Shown: one piece after another, positions 41,926 to 51,021 of the stretch
Numbering within the stretch: the first letter of the stretch is position 1
Layout: each line of letters begins with the position of its first letter
From: Pseudarthrobacter naphthalenicus
GTDB lineage: Bacteria; Actinomycetota; Actinomycetes; Actinomycetales; Micrococcaceae
Direction: 5' to 3'
NCBI RefSeq assembly: GCF_029076445.1
Contig: NZ_JARESG010000016.1
Span: 1-64,000, forward strand
Length of the DNA: 64,000 nt
Translations under genes and position numbers: made by a program
Notes under the pieces: generated by a model
What the model saw: only the letters and a program-made list of their open reading frames with translations
Database searches by the model: none
Told to the model about the DNA's origin: nothing

Positions 41926-42585
41926 ATGGGTTATAAGGTATCCGCAATCGATCCATCACGCACGGCGGTAATTGTGGTGGACATGGAGAACGACTTCGTA
42001 GCTGAAGGTGCTCCTATGGAGTCTTCCCAGGCGAGACAGGCAGTTCCGAACATGCAAAAGGCACTATCATCAGCACGCGAAAGCGGCATGAAGGTTATTT
42101 ACACGACCCATGCCCACCGAGAGGACGGTTGTGACGCTGGCCGATTCGCTGATCTCTACCCGCCTATTGCCGCCAAAGCGGGTCTCGTCGACGGTACTCC
42201 AGGCGTAGAGATTTACCCTGAACTCGCTCCAGGGCCGGGAGAGATCGTGGTGAAGAAGCATCGTTACAGTGCTTTTTTTGGCACCGATTTGGACATCATC
42301 CTGCGCGGCAGCGGAGTCGAAACTGTGGTCGTAATAGGTACCACTACTGAGAACTGTTGCCACGCCACCGCCCGGGATGCGATGTTCCGAGACTACTTTG
42401 TTGTCTTTCTCTCTGACGCCACCGGCACGTTTGACTACCCCGATGTCGGACACGGTGCCATGTCCGCCGCAGAGGTACATGAAGCCACGCTGAAGATCCT
42501 CGCCTTCTCCACGGCCGACGTTATGACTACCGACGAATTTACCGCCATGGTCCGCGCCGCTGTGTTGGTGGAGGAACCAGTGTGA
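41926..42585 (+). CDS. Cysteine hydrolase of the isochorismatase family
   Basis: The protein is 219 aa. The catalytic triad is visible: Asp in VVVDMENDF (about 20), Lys in EIVVKKHRYSAF (about 109) and Cys in IGTTTENCCHATARD (about 144). AGGAG precedes the ATG. Members hydrolyse amides or vinyl ethers (nicotinamidase, N-carbamoylsarcosine amidase, isochorismatase). The shared operator upstream suggests co-regulation with aromatic-acid catabolism. Hydrolysis of an aromatic amide that feeds the pathway is one speculative role. Confidence 0.82.
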   Translation: MGYKVSAIDPSRTAVIVVDMENDFVAEGAPMESSQARQAVPNMQKALSSARESGMKVIYTTHAHREDGCDAGRFADLYPPIAAKAGLVDGTPGVEIYPELAPGPGEIVVKKHRYSAFFGTDLDIILRGSGVETVVVIGTTTENCCHATARDAMFRDYFVVFLSDATGTFDYPDVGHGAMSAAEVHEATLKILAFSTADVMTTDEFTAMVRAAVLVEEPV

Positions 42586-43478
42586 TTCCCCGCATGGGGG
42601 TAAATAAAGAGGTTCAGGGCAAGCACTACGACTCAGCCTCCCGACACAACTGATAGGTGAGTTCCTTTGATCAAGAGCATGAGGAAGCGGTCCGCGGGCT
42701 GCGTTGCCTGCGGGCCTCTAGTACGGAGCACCTGAGGCACGGGCGGGAGCTCGTCCAGTTAAGGCACACCTCAACCTGACAAACATGGCCTTGCCTGGAC
42801 TGGAGAAGCAGTGGGAATTTATTCTCCGCCCACTGCTTCCGCCGCCCACAACCGGGGACTATTCTCATAGGTTATCCACCGCTACTGCTACCAGGGAGCT
42901 ACCCCAACGGCTCCCACTTCCAGCCGTGGATAACCTGAATTGACCCCAGCCATGGACGGATCAAAGTCGCCACTAGTTACGGCCGCGAGATCAGCAGGCA
43001 CGGGTTCGCCCCCCGAGGCAGGTTGACGGAATCTTCATTATCGGCGTTTAAGTAGGACGAGTAGCAGTAGCTGCAAGAACTCCCCGTTCCACCGCGAAGC
43101 GAATGCGTGAGAACCGCACCCAACGTGACTCTTCCAGGATCGGGAGATGACACGAACCGGTACCACCGCGGCGTTGCGTACCTTCACCCTGCCAACACCC
43201 GGATCGAACCTGGTGCCTCTCATGGTGGAACACGAAGAAGCCATCAGTCGACTGGAAGCATCATGGCGGTCTTGAAATTCCTTCGGCTTGACGCCTCAAC
43301 CGGGATGAGCGTCTGGTGGCGGGACCACGCCGACCACCATATGGGCCTCCTGCTCTCGGCGGAGGGCCCTTTCATGGGCGGCAAATCCATCGCCGGTGGC
43401 CAGGCGGCAGAGCAAAATGTTCTGCCTGCAGCTTCGCGACGGTGCCATGTGTCCACCGGGGCCGAAGTTCCAGCAGAT
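42586..43478. other. Gene-free stretch at the right end of the catabolic island
   Basis: No gene is supported in about 890 bp. GAAGCAGTGGG (42805-42815) and CCCACTGCTTC (42829-42839) form a perfect 11-bp hairpin. AGGTTATCCAC (42869-42879) and GTGGATAACCT (42926-42936) form a second inverted repeat. TTATCGGCGTTT at 43039-43050 repeats a 12-mer from 27404-27415 at the left end of the island. This could be an old insertion boundary. Confidence 0.45.
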
Positions 43479-45917
43479 TTACCTTGGTCCGAATTCGGAT
43501 GGGCGGCGATTGGGCGGGTTTGGGTTAAGGCGAATGGGGATTACCCTGACGGGGCCATGCGAGCGGGTTGCGGGGGCATGCGTTTTGTCTTCGGCCGCGC
43601 CAAGGGTGAAGGAGTCAGCGATCCCCGGTGTGCCGAACTGGGTGACGGTGTTGGTGCGCTCAGGCCGGTACCAGCCCACGGCGGTCCCGCGCAGGGCCAT
43701 GAGTGCCGAGCCGAACACCACATACGCGCGCAGTGGTTCGTAGATGAGCCGGTAAATCGGGACCATGAGCAGGTGGAGGAGGTTTTCGCGGACCATCACG
43801 ACGGCAACGATGGAGATGAGCATGTGAGTTGCAGCCACGAAGGCCGAGAAGATGGCGATGGCTTCCCATTCGCCCTGCACCAGGCTTTTGACTGCGACAA
43901 CCACTGTCAGCGGCATAAAGAGCAGCGGGACAAGCACTGAGATCAGCGCGTACGGCATGGTGAGCATTCCGAGGGCGCCGAACCGGGGGTTGAACAACAT
44001 CCTGCGGTGCTTGTACAGGGTCTGGAAATTCCCGTAAGTCCAGCGGAGGCGCTGCTTGAACAGGCCTGCAACGGTCAGCGGCGCCTCGGTCCACGCCACT
44101 GCTTCGTTTTCCTGGACGATGCTATAGCCGAGCCGCTGCAGTGACAGTGTGAGGTCGGCGTCTTCTGCGAGTGTGTCGTGGGAGTAGCCGCCGGCTTTGA
44201 CGAGGGCTTCCCTGCGCCAAGCGGCGCAGGCGCCAGGAACGATCGAGATGGCTCCCATCAGCCCTTCGGCCATACGCGTGACACAGATTCCCGACAGGTA
44301 CTCCAGGCTTTGCCAGGCTGTGATGAGATTGCGGCGGTTTCCGACCTTGACGTGGCCGGCCACTGCTCCCACTTCTTTGCCGTTGCGTGGTGCGAGGAAG
44401 TGACGGGCAAGCATCTTGATGGTTTGCGGTTCAAACAGGGTGTCGCCGTCGAGGGTAACCACGACCTCTCCGCGGGACTGTTCGATTCCGTAGTTGCTTG
44501 CCGCGGATTTGCCGCCGTTGGGCTGGTCAAGGACACGCAGGTTCGGCCAGGTCATGGCGTAGTCCCATAGGACGTCCAGGGTGCCGTCGGTTGATCCGTC
44601 GTTGATCGCCACCACTTCCATGCGGGGGTAGTCACTGGCCTTCAGCGCATCCAAGGTCCGGGCCACCACCATTTCTTCGTTGAAGACCGGGAGGACGACG
44701 CTGACGAAAGGCCAGTCCTTGTCCTCCACCGTGTCCCAGCGACGCTTCCTCTGACGATGGTTGTTGACCAGGGCCAGGACCACGAACAGGAACGTCAGGA
44801 TGGTCAGGGAGATTATGCCGAACCAGAATAGCCAATTAAGGAGAACGTTCGGGGCGACCAAAAAGGTTGTCAGCGCCGCCAGGGTCACGTTGTCCTCGAC
44901 AGTGGCAGGAATCCTGCGCTGGGGTACATAGTCGGTCGGCAGCAGGGGCTCGACGGTGGTGAAAGTGTAGCCCTGTGCCCTGGCCTGCGGAATGAGCCTC
45001 TTCAACATGTCGATTGTCGCGCGCCGGTCGCCGCCGCTGTCGTGGACCAACACGACGTGCCCTTTGCCGTCCAGTTTCGGCGTTGGGACAGGCATTCCCG
45101 GTTCGTATTCCCAGTCTCTCGTATCAAGATCCATATTGATGTTCAGGTAACCGAGCTGCTGGGCCTGCAGAAGGGCCAAGGTATTGTTCTCCGGGTTGCC
45201 GCTGGGGATACGGAACAGCTCGGAGTCGTAGTTATCCGTAGCGCGCATGACCCGCTCTGTGCCGATGATCTGCTGACGGTTAGTAGTGTCATTCCCGGCC
45301 CAAAAATCGTTATGGGACATGGTGTGGTTTCCCACCATGTGGCCTTCACGCACCATGCGCCGGAAGATCTCCGGGTACTTGACGACGTTGTCCCCGACTG
45401 GAAAGAACGTCGCCGTTATGCCTTCGCTGGCCAACAGATCCAGGATCTCCGGCGTGTAGCGCGGGTCCGGCCCGTCATCGAAGGTCAGCATGAGCGTGCG
45501 GTCCTTGGCCTGGCCATACGCATCAAGCACGTAGGGGCTGCTGCCGATCACTTGGCTCTCCGTGAGAGTGGCCTCCCTCCAGACAGTGTTGCTGAAAGGA
45601 TCCTTGAGCAGGACCTTGCCGTTCGTTCTCTCCACGAGCGCGATCCGGTGAAGAAGCGCTGTGCCTTCCCTGAAACCGACCCGGGGGATGTTTTCCAGGT
45701 CCTGCTGCGCCAGCAGCGTCCGCGGATAACTGGCTGTCTGATTGAGCTGCCCCCGATGCACCGGAGCGGTCGCCGCAGGCAGGATCCAGCCTGTGGACAG
45801 GATAATCGCCAACACCCCTGCAACGAGGGTAATCAGAACTCTTCGCCAGCGTTTGCCGCTCGCGTCGAAGAAGACCGGAGCAGGGCCAGGTGCGTGAGAA
45901 GGGGCTGGAGGTCTCAT
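43479..45917 (-). CDS. Bifunctional polysaccharide deacetylase / family 2 glycosyltransferase
   Basis: The protein is 812 aa. A membrane helix (about 25-45) is followed by a NodB deacetylase domain with TLMLTFDDGPDPRY (about 147-160) and metal-binding VGNHTMSHNDF (about 197-207). Another membrane segment (about 340-370) leads to a GT2 domain with AINDGSTDGT, DGDTLF, AEDADLTLSL and QRLRWTYG, then several helices. Such NodB-GT2 fusions occur in Streptomyces (MatB), where they help make a PNAG-like extracellular polymer. GAGGAGAAC precedes the ATG at 45917. The C-terminal 60 residues are disordered. Confidence 0.85.
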   Translation of the reverse strand: MRPPAPSHAPGPAPVFFDASGKRWRRVLITLVAGVLAIILSTGWILPAATAPVHRGQLNQTASYPRTLLAQQDLENIPRVGFREGTALLHRIALVERTNGKVLLKDPFSNTVWREATLTESQVIGSSPYVLDAYGQAKDRTLMLTFDDGPDPRYTPEILDLLASEGITATFFPVGDNVVKYPEIFRRMVREGHMVGNHTMSHNDFWAGNDTTNRQQIIGTERVMRATDNYDSELFRIPSGNPENNTLALLQAQQLGYLNINMDLDTRDWEYEPGMPVPTPKLDGKGHVVLVHDSGGDRRATIDMLKRLIPQARAQGYTFTTVEPLLPTDYVPQRRIPATVEDNVTLAALTTFLVAPNVLLNWLFWFGIISLTILTFLFVVLALVNNHRQRKRRWDTVEDKDWPFVSVVLPVFNEEMVVARTLDALKASDYPRMEVVAINDGSTDGTLDVLWDYAMTWPNLRVLDQPNGGKSAASNYGIEQSRGEVVVTLDGDTLFEPQTIKMLARHFLAPRNGKEVGAVAGHVKVGNRRNLITAWQSLEYLSGICVTRMAEGLMGAISIVPGACAAWRREALVKAGGYSHDTLAEDADLTLSLQRLGYSIVQENEAVAWTEAPLTVAGLFKQRLRWTYGNFQTLYKHRRMLFNPRFGALGMLTMPYALISVLVPLLFMPLTVVVAVKSLVQGEWEAIAIFSAFVAATHMLISIVAVVMVRENLLHLLMVPIYRLIYEPLRAYVVFGSALMALRGTAVGWYRPERTNTVTQFGTPGIADSFTLGAAEDKTHAPATRSHGPVRVIPIRLNPNPPNRRPSEFGPR

Positions 45918-46468
45918 GTTCTCCTCGGGCGGGAGCCGTGCGTACAGGGCAACCTGACCGACAGGGTCAGGAAAGTGACCACCCAGGACGAGGGAGAAAG
46001 GGGTAAATCTGCCCCCGAACCTGGTGCCGCGGAGCCAGCCACTCCGAAACGCCACCTTATCTAGGACAGTAGTCGTGCCAGATGCGAGTACACATGAGTG
46101 GCACGTACTCTAGTTTCCCGGCCGCGCTACCTGCTCGGCTGCTCACCGCAAAGTGAGCCTGAACTCCGGCTTCGGTAACCGTCCCTAGCTAGTCCGTGTC
46201 CTTGAACGAGGGCAAGGGAAACTGCGGTCATCCCGCAGGTCCAGTCATAGCAATAGCGGGGAAGGCAGTCGCGGCACGACAGCATGCGCTGCCTGGGTTG
46301 GGCTTGGTCCGGCAACTGACTGCCCGCCCGCTACGCTGGAGACGTGTATCTCTGTCGAGTAACAAACTGCCGCCCGATCGTTGGCCTTTTGATCAAAGGT
46401 CCGGGGGCCGAGCAGTATTTTCTTCGTCCGGAAGCGATTGAAGCGGAGCGTCACGGCCAAGGCTGGCT
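45918..46468. other. Gap between the polysaccharide and SURF1 genes
   Basis: It contains the divergent upstream regions of the two flanking genes. No gene, repeat or hairpin was recognised. Confidence 0.35.
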
Positions 46469-47332
46469 GTGACGTACAAGTTCCTCTTCACCCGTCGTTG
46501 GATGGGTTATCTGCTTTTGGCTGCCATTGTGGCAGCAGCTTGCGCGGGACTGAGCAAATGGCAGATGGACCGCAGGAACGATGCGGTCACCGAAATCCGT
46601 CGCATCCAGCAGAACTACGCTAAAGCCCCTATACCGTTCGAGGAAGCCCGGCAGTATTTAGAAGTCGCCGATCCTGAGGCGAAATGGACAGCCGTTTCCC
46701 TCACCGGCCAATACCTGGTGCAGGATCAACGGGTTGTCAGGAACAGACCAAACAATTCCGCTCCAGGGTATGAGGTACTCGTCCCGTTCCGGCTGGCCTC
46801 GGGTGAAACCATCGTGGTTAACCGGGGTTGGTTGCCAATCGGCAACGCCAGATCCGGCTACCCGGATGTGGTTCCGGAACCACCGGCAGGAAACGTCCAA
46901 GTTATCGTCCGTTTAAAACCGTCTGAACCAACGATTGACGGACGGACCGCCCCGGAGGGCCAGTTGGCCAGCATTGCTCTGCCCGAGTACGCCCGCCAGT
47001 TGGGATACCCGCTGCTGACCGGAAGTTACGGGTTGATGTCCTCGGAGACCCCCAGTGCCGGTGTTTCGCCTGCGCCTCTGTCGTTGCCGCGGGTACAGGA
47101 AGGTTCGAACCTGTCCTACGCCATGCAGTGGCTGACCTTTGGAATACTGGCGTTCGTGGGATTCGGATACGCTGCACGCCAGCAGGCCCGCATCGCCCGG
47201 AAGGACCGTGAAGACCAAGAGAAGAGCGGCCGCTCCGAATCCGTACTGCCGGCCCGCCGGGAGGCGAAGGCGCGGAAGCGCAACAGCTCAGATGAGGAAG
47301 AGGACGCACTCCTGGACCGTTTGGGCATCTGA
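46469..47332 (+). CDS. SURF1 family cytochrome oxidase assembly protein
   Basis: The protein is 287 aa. The family pattern is clear: an N-terminal membrane helix (about 10-30) ending in LSKWQMDRRND, then NRPNNSAPGYEVLVPFRLASG and VVNRGWLPIGNARSG, and a second helix near 215-235. SURF1 aids haem insertion into aa3 oxidase. The extended charged tail (240-287) is typical of actinobacteria. The start is a GTG with AAGG upstream. It fits the oxidase and copper-assembly genes at 50-54 kb. Confidence 0.85.
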   Translation: MTYKFLFTRRWMGYLLLAAIVAAACAGLSKWQMDRRNDAVTEIRRIQQNYAKAPIPFEEARQYLEVADPEAKWTAVSLTGQYLVQDQRVVRNRPNNSAPGYEVLVPFRLASGETIVVNRGWLPIGNARSGYPDVVPEPPAGNVQVIVRLKPSEPTIDGRTAPEGQLASIALPEYARQLGYPLLTGSYGLMSSETPSAGVSPAPLSLPRVQEGSNLSYAMQWLTFGILAFVGFGYAARQQARIARKDREDQEKSGRSESVLPARREAKARKRNSSDEEEDALLDRLGI

Positions 47333-47405
47333 GAACTCCCTGGCTGCACGCCAGAACCGGGCTCACGCTTTTACATTAATTCATCTTTGAATGTACTTTG
47401 GGTGG

Positions 47406-47786
47406 ATGGAAGCCCTTACGCACGCCCCGGTGCTCGCACGGTTCGGTTACGCGGTCTCGGACCCGACCAGGGCCAGAGTCCTGCTGGCCCTGGCGGCAGC
47501 GCCTTCGTACCCCTCCGACCTGGCAGATTCCATCGGTGTCTCACGACAGAGCATGTCCAATCACCTGACCTGCCTGCGGGGCTGCGGGCTGGTGGTGGCC
47601 GTACCGGATGGTCGGCGGACCCGGTATGAACTTTCCGACGCCCGGCTGGGCCACGCGATCAACGACCTGATAGGCGTAGTGCTGGCCGTTGACCCGGCCT
47701 GCTGTGCGGTTGACGGGACGGATGGCATGAGTACGACACTCCAACCCCGCAGCCCGGCGCTTGCCTTGATTCGCAAGGGAGGCTGA
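47406..47786 (+). CDS. cmtR: CmtR-like ArsR family metal-sensing repressor, copy 1
   Basis: The protein is 126 aa. The winged helix includes VSDPTRARVLLALAAAP and the recognition region VSRQSMSNHLTCLRGCGLVV. The cysteine pair CLRGC matches the Cd/Pb ligands of mycobacterial CmtR, and a further pair (DPACC) sits near residue 100. It should repress its own operon until Cd or Pb binds. ACATTAATTC upstream resembles the sequence before copy 2. It is followed after 3 nt by the thioredoxin-like gene and then a broken lspA. Confidence 0.82.
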   Translation: MEALTHAPVLARFGYAVSDPTRARVLLALAAAPSYPSDLADSIGVSRQSMSNHLTCLRGCGLVVAVPDGRRTRYELSDARLGHAINDLIGVVLAVDPACCAVDGTDGMSTTLQPRSPALALIRKGG

Positions 47787-47789
47787 GCT

Positions 47790-48104
47790 GTGCACTACGA
47801 GCTGCGCACCATACCGGGCTGCCCAAACTCCGGGCCGGCACTGGAGCTATTCCGAACCGCCCTGCAGGCCGAGGGTCGTAACCCAGAACTCGTGACGGTC
47901 CTTGAGGTCACCTCCGAGGCCGAGGCTGCGGCGCTGCAGTTCCACGGCTCCCCGGCGTTCACGGCCGGCGGGCAGGACCTGTTTCCTTCCGCGGCCGGAG
48001 CCGGGCTCAGCTGCCGGGTCTATTCCACCGATCGTGGTCTTGCCGGGCTGCCCTCGATTGCCTCCTTGCGGGCCGCTGTGCGCGGGTCCGCCGCCGGGGC
48101 GTGA
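47790..48104 (+). CDS. Small thioredoxin-like protein
   Basis: The protein is 104 aa. It starts with RTIPGCPNSGPALELFRTAL, a thioredoxin-fold beginning with a single active-site-like Cys. It also contains LQFHGSPAFTAGGQDLF, the cis-proline segment seen in alkylmercury-lyase-like and mercury/arsenic-associated thioredoxin-like proteins. The GTG start has GGGAGG upstream. It lies between cmtR and an lspA remnant in what was a metal-resistance operon. Reductase activity is unlikely with only one Cys in the motif. Confidence 0.7.
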   Translation: MHYELRTIPGCPNSGPALELFRTALQAEGRNPELVTVLEVTSEAEAAALQFHGSPAFTAGGQDLFPSAAGAGLSCRVYSTDRGLAGLPSIASLRAAVRGSAAGA

Positions 48105-48592
48105 GCATTCTGAGAACCCGGCGGTCCCTGGCCACACGCGCTTGCTTGTGATTTCCGCCGCCGCCCTCGCGGTACTGGACCTGCTGGTCAAGTTCACTGT
48201 GGTACAGAGCCTGGGTCAAGGCAGTCACGGTACTGCCAGGGACTTTGACCGGGTCAACATTCGCGTGGCCTAAGACACCAGGGTGAGGTTCGGCCTCGGT
48301 TCCTCGTTTTTCGTGCGCGGGTCGTTGCCGTGGCTACTGCCGTCTTCGTTGTGGTGTTGGCCGTATTCCTGGTCCGGGTCTGTCCAGTTCCGGGCGCGAC
48401 TCTCCTTCTGGGCGGGTGGGCTCGGGAACCTTGTGGACTGGCTGGTTGGCAAGGGGTCGTGGTTTACCTGCACACCAAGTGGTTTCCGACCTTTTATCTT
48501 GCGGCGCTTTATCTTGCGGTGCTTAGTTGTGGCGGGGGCTGGGCCGGTGGTCTTGGAAACGGCGTGCGGCCTGGTGAGGCAAAAGAACTAAG
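48101..48592 (+). pseudogene. lspA: Degraded lspA (signal peptidase II)
   Basis: Pieces of LspA appear in order but in different frames. A GTGA start overlaps the previous stop; then LLVISAAALAVLDLLVKF follows after a frameshift near 48148. NIRVA is followed by TAA (48271-48273) where the intact copy has Tyr, then GGLGNLVDWLVGKG, and then, in another frame, VVYLHTKWFPTF. The intact copy is at 58434-58952. The gene is therefore inactivated by at least one nonsense and two frameshift changes. Confidence 0.82.
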
Positions 48593-48813
48593 CGGCAGGG
48601 GGAGTCGTTTTTATTGGCTTCGATCGATCGTCTTCCGGCCATTGGGGTTCGTCCGCGCAACGGTAGGCTCGGAGGCGTCAGGTCCCGTCTGAGGCGTCGA
48701 CCGGATCACCAGTTGAGAGACCCCGGATTCGCCGTCCTACGGATGAATTAGGGCGCCGGCCCACCCGGAACGTTCCTGCATCATCGGCGGACGCCGCCGG
48801 ACTGCCCTCACGG

Positions 48814-49605
48814 TTACATCCAGCCCTGCGGATTGACGGTCTGGCCGTTGAAGAGCACCTCGAAGTGCAGGTGACAGCCGGTGGAGTTCCCTGTCGTGCC
48901 CGCAGCGGCCAGGCGCTGACCGGCGGCAACGGCCGCACCAACGCCCGTCTCAATGGAAGCAAGGTGATTGTAGGTGCTTTTAAGGCCCTTGCCATGATCG
49001 ACCACGATCCGGTTGCCGCCGCCGTAGGCCGACCATCCGGCCTCCACAACCGTTCCGGCCCCGGCTGCGAAAACGGCCGTCTGACAGGACGCCACAAGGT
49101 CGAGTCCAGTGTGGAGCTCCCCTGAGCCCCCCGTGATCGGGCTGGTGCGGAACCCGAACGGCGAAGATACAGACATGCTGGCCAGCGGAGCCCCGAGCAG
49201 GGACGAGGACACCGAAACGGCTGCGGCGGAAGAAGGCTGTTCCGGTCCGGCCGATCCGGACGGTAGAGCTTCGGATGCTTTGGGGGCCGGGACGGTGGTC
49301 ACCGGGGAGCGGTCAAATGAGATGGCGGCGCCGGCGGAGGCCTGGGCCGGGACCTCGGCTGCAGCGGTGCCGCTTGCCGCTGTCACCACGGGACGGTCCG
49401 GGTCTGTGCCCGCATTCGCGGCGGTAATGGTTGCGCCCACTACCATGGCGGCGGTGATGGTGGCGGCCGCCGGAAGGTGCCGGCGAAGAACGGCGAAATC
49501 ACGGGCGGTGGGACCCCTGCTGTGTCGGGGAGCGGCAGAGGTGGCGCGGAACCCGATGCGCGGCACCGGGTTACGGTGCCGGGCGCGGGCAGAGGAAGAT
49601 GGCAC
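48814..49605 (-). CDS. M23 family metallopeptidase (peptidoglycan hydrolase)
   Basis: The protein is 263 aa. An Arg-rich N-terminus and a hydrophobic segment (about 45-65) suggest export. A Ser/Ala/Pro linker leads to the LytM/M23 domain with zinc ligands in GELHTGLDLVA (about 163-173) and GCHLHFEVLFNG near the end. The GTG at 49605 (AAAGGA upstream) is chosen because a longer start would translate through the conserved riboswitch core. Expression should depend on that c-di-AMP leader. Confidence 0.85.
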   Translation of the reverse strand: MPSSSARARHRNPVPRIGFRATSAAPRHSRGPTARDFAVLRRHLPAAATITAAMVVGATITAANAGTDPDRPVVTAASGTAAAEVPAQASAGAAISFDRSPVTTVPAPKASEALPSGSAGPEQPSSAAAVSVSSSLLGAPLASMSVSSPFGFRTSPITGGSGELHTGLDLVASCQTAVFAAGAGTVVEAGWSAYGGGNRIVVDHGKGLKSTYNHLASIETGVGAAVAAGQRLAAAGTTGNSTGCHLHFEVLFNGQTVNPQGWM

Positions 49606-49620
49606 AGAGGATCCTTTCAG

Positions 49621-49760
49621 CGCCTGCGAAGTTAGCTGTCGGGTTCGAGCCAAGGAATAAGCCCGGCCGGGTCCACGAGGCCACAGGAGCGGACATCAGG
49701 TTTCCGGCTTCACCCCAAGGCAGCGGTGGCTGCCAGAAATGGGTTCTCCGCCCCCGCCGA
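49621..49760 (-). promoter_or_regulatory. ydaO-type (c-di-AMP) riboswitch upstream of the M23 gene
   Basis: Read on the minus strand, the conserved pieces occur in order: GGCGGAGAACCC (49741-49752), TTGGGGTGAAGCCGG (49704-49718) and CCCGACAGCTAAC-TTCGCAGGC (49622-49643). These are the hallmark segments of the ydaO/yuaA aptamer, which in actinobacteria precedes cell-wall hydrolase genes such as rpf, M23 and NlpC/P60. A second one begins at 63931. Confidence 0.82.
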
Positions 49761-50013
49761 TGAAGATCGTAGTTCGAGGCCGGCGGCAGGGCTGGGCGTA
49801 CGACCTCGAAGGCTCTAATACAGAGATGCCTGTATCAACGCTACCGCAGCAAAGGCTAATCGTTACAATGCCGTGACTTGCGGCACTTAGGAAGTGGTCT
49901 TTTCGCCGCCTTCTTCACGCCCGATAAGGAATGGGATCAGTCCTCGCCCCGGGGGCCCCTCATCGCGCCCATGCCTTCGTTAGCGATGAAGGGCCAGCGA
50001 CGGCAGGCCGCGT
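49761..50013. other. Gap between the M23 leader and ctaG
   Basis: It holds the promoter region of the riboswitch transcript. Inverted TCATCGC/GCGATGA arms (about 49959-49988) could end the ctaG transcript. Confidence 0.35.
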
Positions 50014-51000
50014 CTATCGTAGCCGTTCTGACCTGCCTGCCAGGTGCTCCAGGTATAGGTTGTAGGCATCCAGATCAGGATCGCCGCCGGCGATCGCCGC
50101 TGCGCGTTCTGACCGTATCCAGCCGCGGGCTTCGTCCCGTTGCCAGCGGACCAGGATGAACATCAGCAGCAGAACCCCCGGCAGCTCCCCGTAAGACCAG
50201 GCCAGTCCCCCGGCTACGCCCTGGTCGTGGATCGGGTCAATGTTCCAACTCTCGGGCGGGGTGGCAAAGAACTTCACCATCGGTTCGGTCGCCATCATGA
50301 TGACCACACCAAAGAATGCGTGCAGCGGCATTTCGGCGAAGATATCAACCATCCTTCCGAGATGGGTCTGACGGGAGGGTAAGGGATCGGCGGAGATCAG
50401 CGGAACGGTAAAGAGGATGCCGGCCACAAGGAACAGCAGTTCCAGCCCGATGTGCCCGTACCAGTTCGGCAGCAGCAGGTCGGCCATGCCTGAGAAGTAC
50501 ACGCCGTAGAAGCTCAGCAGGAACAGCGGGACCATGAATCCTGGATGGATGGCCAGCCGCCCGCATCTGGAGCGCAGGCCCCAGATGGCCGCTTTTAGCA
50601 CCGGCCGGCCGAACCTGTTGTGCGGTGTCGCCCGCAGGAGGAGGGTGCCGGGCGAGCCGATCACCAGCAGCGGCGGGACGGCCATCATCAGTGTCAGTTG
50701 CTGGAACATGAAAATGGAGAACATCCGAAGCCCGTAGCCTTCGATGCCTGCGCCCATGACTACGATGATGGCTGTGCAGCCGGTCAGGAACGACGCTGTG
50801 CGTATGGGCGACCAGTGCCGGTCCTGGCGCCAGAGGCTGATGGCCCCGGTCAGGTAGAAGAGGGCGGCTGCCAAAGCCAGTACCGGGATGAGCGGGACCG
50901 GCTGCAGGTTCGGGGCAAGGTACTCCCCCAGCGATGGGGGCAGGGACGGCAACCAGGCAGGTCCCTCGATTCCGGGCTCCCCCATCTCAGTGTCCTCCAT
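50014..51000 (-). CDS. ctaG: CtaG-type cytochrome c oxidase assembly protein
   Basis: The protein is 328 aa with about seven membrane helices. It has motifs typical of caa3_CtaG: MFSIFMFQQLTLMMAVPPLL, HPGFMVPLFLLSFYG, MPLHAFFGVVIMM, DQGVAGGLAWSYGELPGVLL. These proteins are involved in copper delivery to Cu-B of oxidases. It lies 21 bp after an ArsR-type repressor on the same strand, so it is metal-controlled. The same domain is fused to CopD in the divergent gene. Confidence 0.85.
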   Translation of the reverse strand: MEDTEMGEPGIEGPAWLPSLPPSLGEYLAPNLQPVPLIPVLALAAALFYLTGAISLWRQDRHWSPIRTASFLTGCTAIIVVMGAGIEGYGLRMFSIFMFQQLTLMMAVPPLLVIGSPGTLLLRATPHNRFGRPVLKAAIWGLRSRCGRLAIHPGFMVPLFLLSFYGVYFSGMADLLLPNWYGHIGLELLFLVAGILFTVPLISADPLPSRQTHLGRMVDIFAEMPLHAFFGVVIMMATEPMVKFFATPPESWNIDPIHDQGVAGGLAWSYGELPGVLLLMFILVRWQRDEARGWIRSERAAAIAGGDPDLDAYNLYLEHLAGRSERLR

Positions 51001-51021
51001 CGTCGTGCCGAGAATTCAGTC

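Noticed and set aside
45042..46064. 340-codon plus-strand frame opposite the NodB-GT2 gene
   Set aside because: It is an antisense shadow; the deacetylase motifs are on the minus strand.
48814..49653. Longer M23 peptidase start at 49653
   Set aside because: It would place the coding sequence across the conserved 3' core of the ydaO-type riboswitch. The GTG at 49605 has a proper ribosome-binding site downstream of it.
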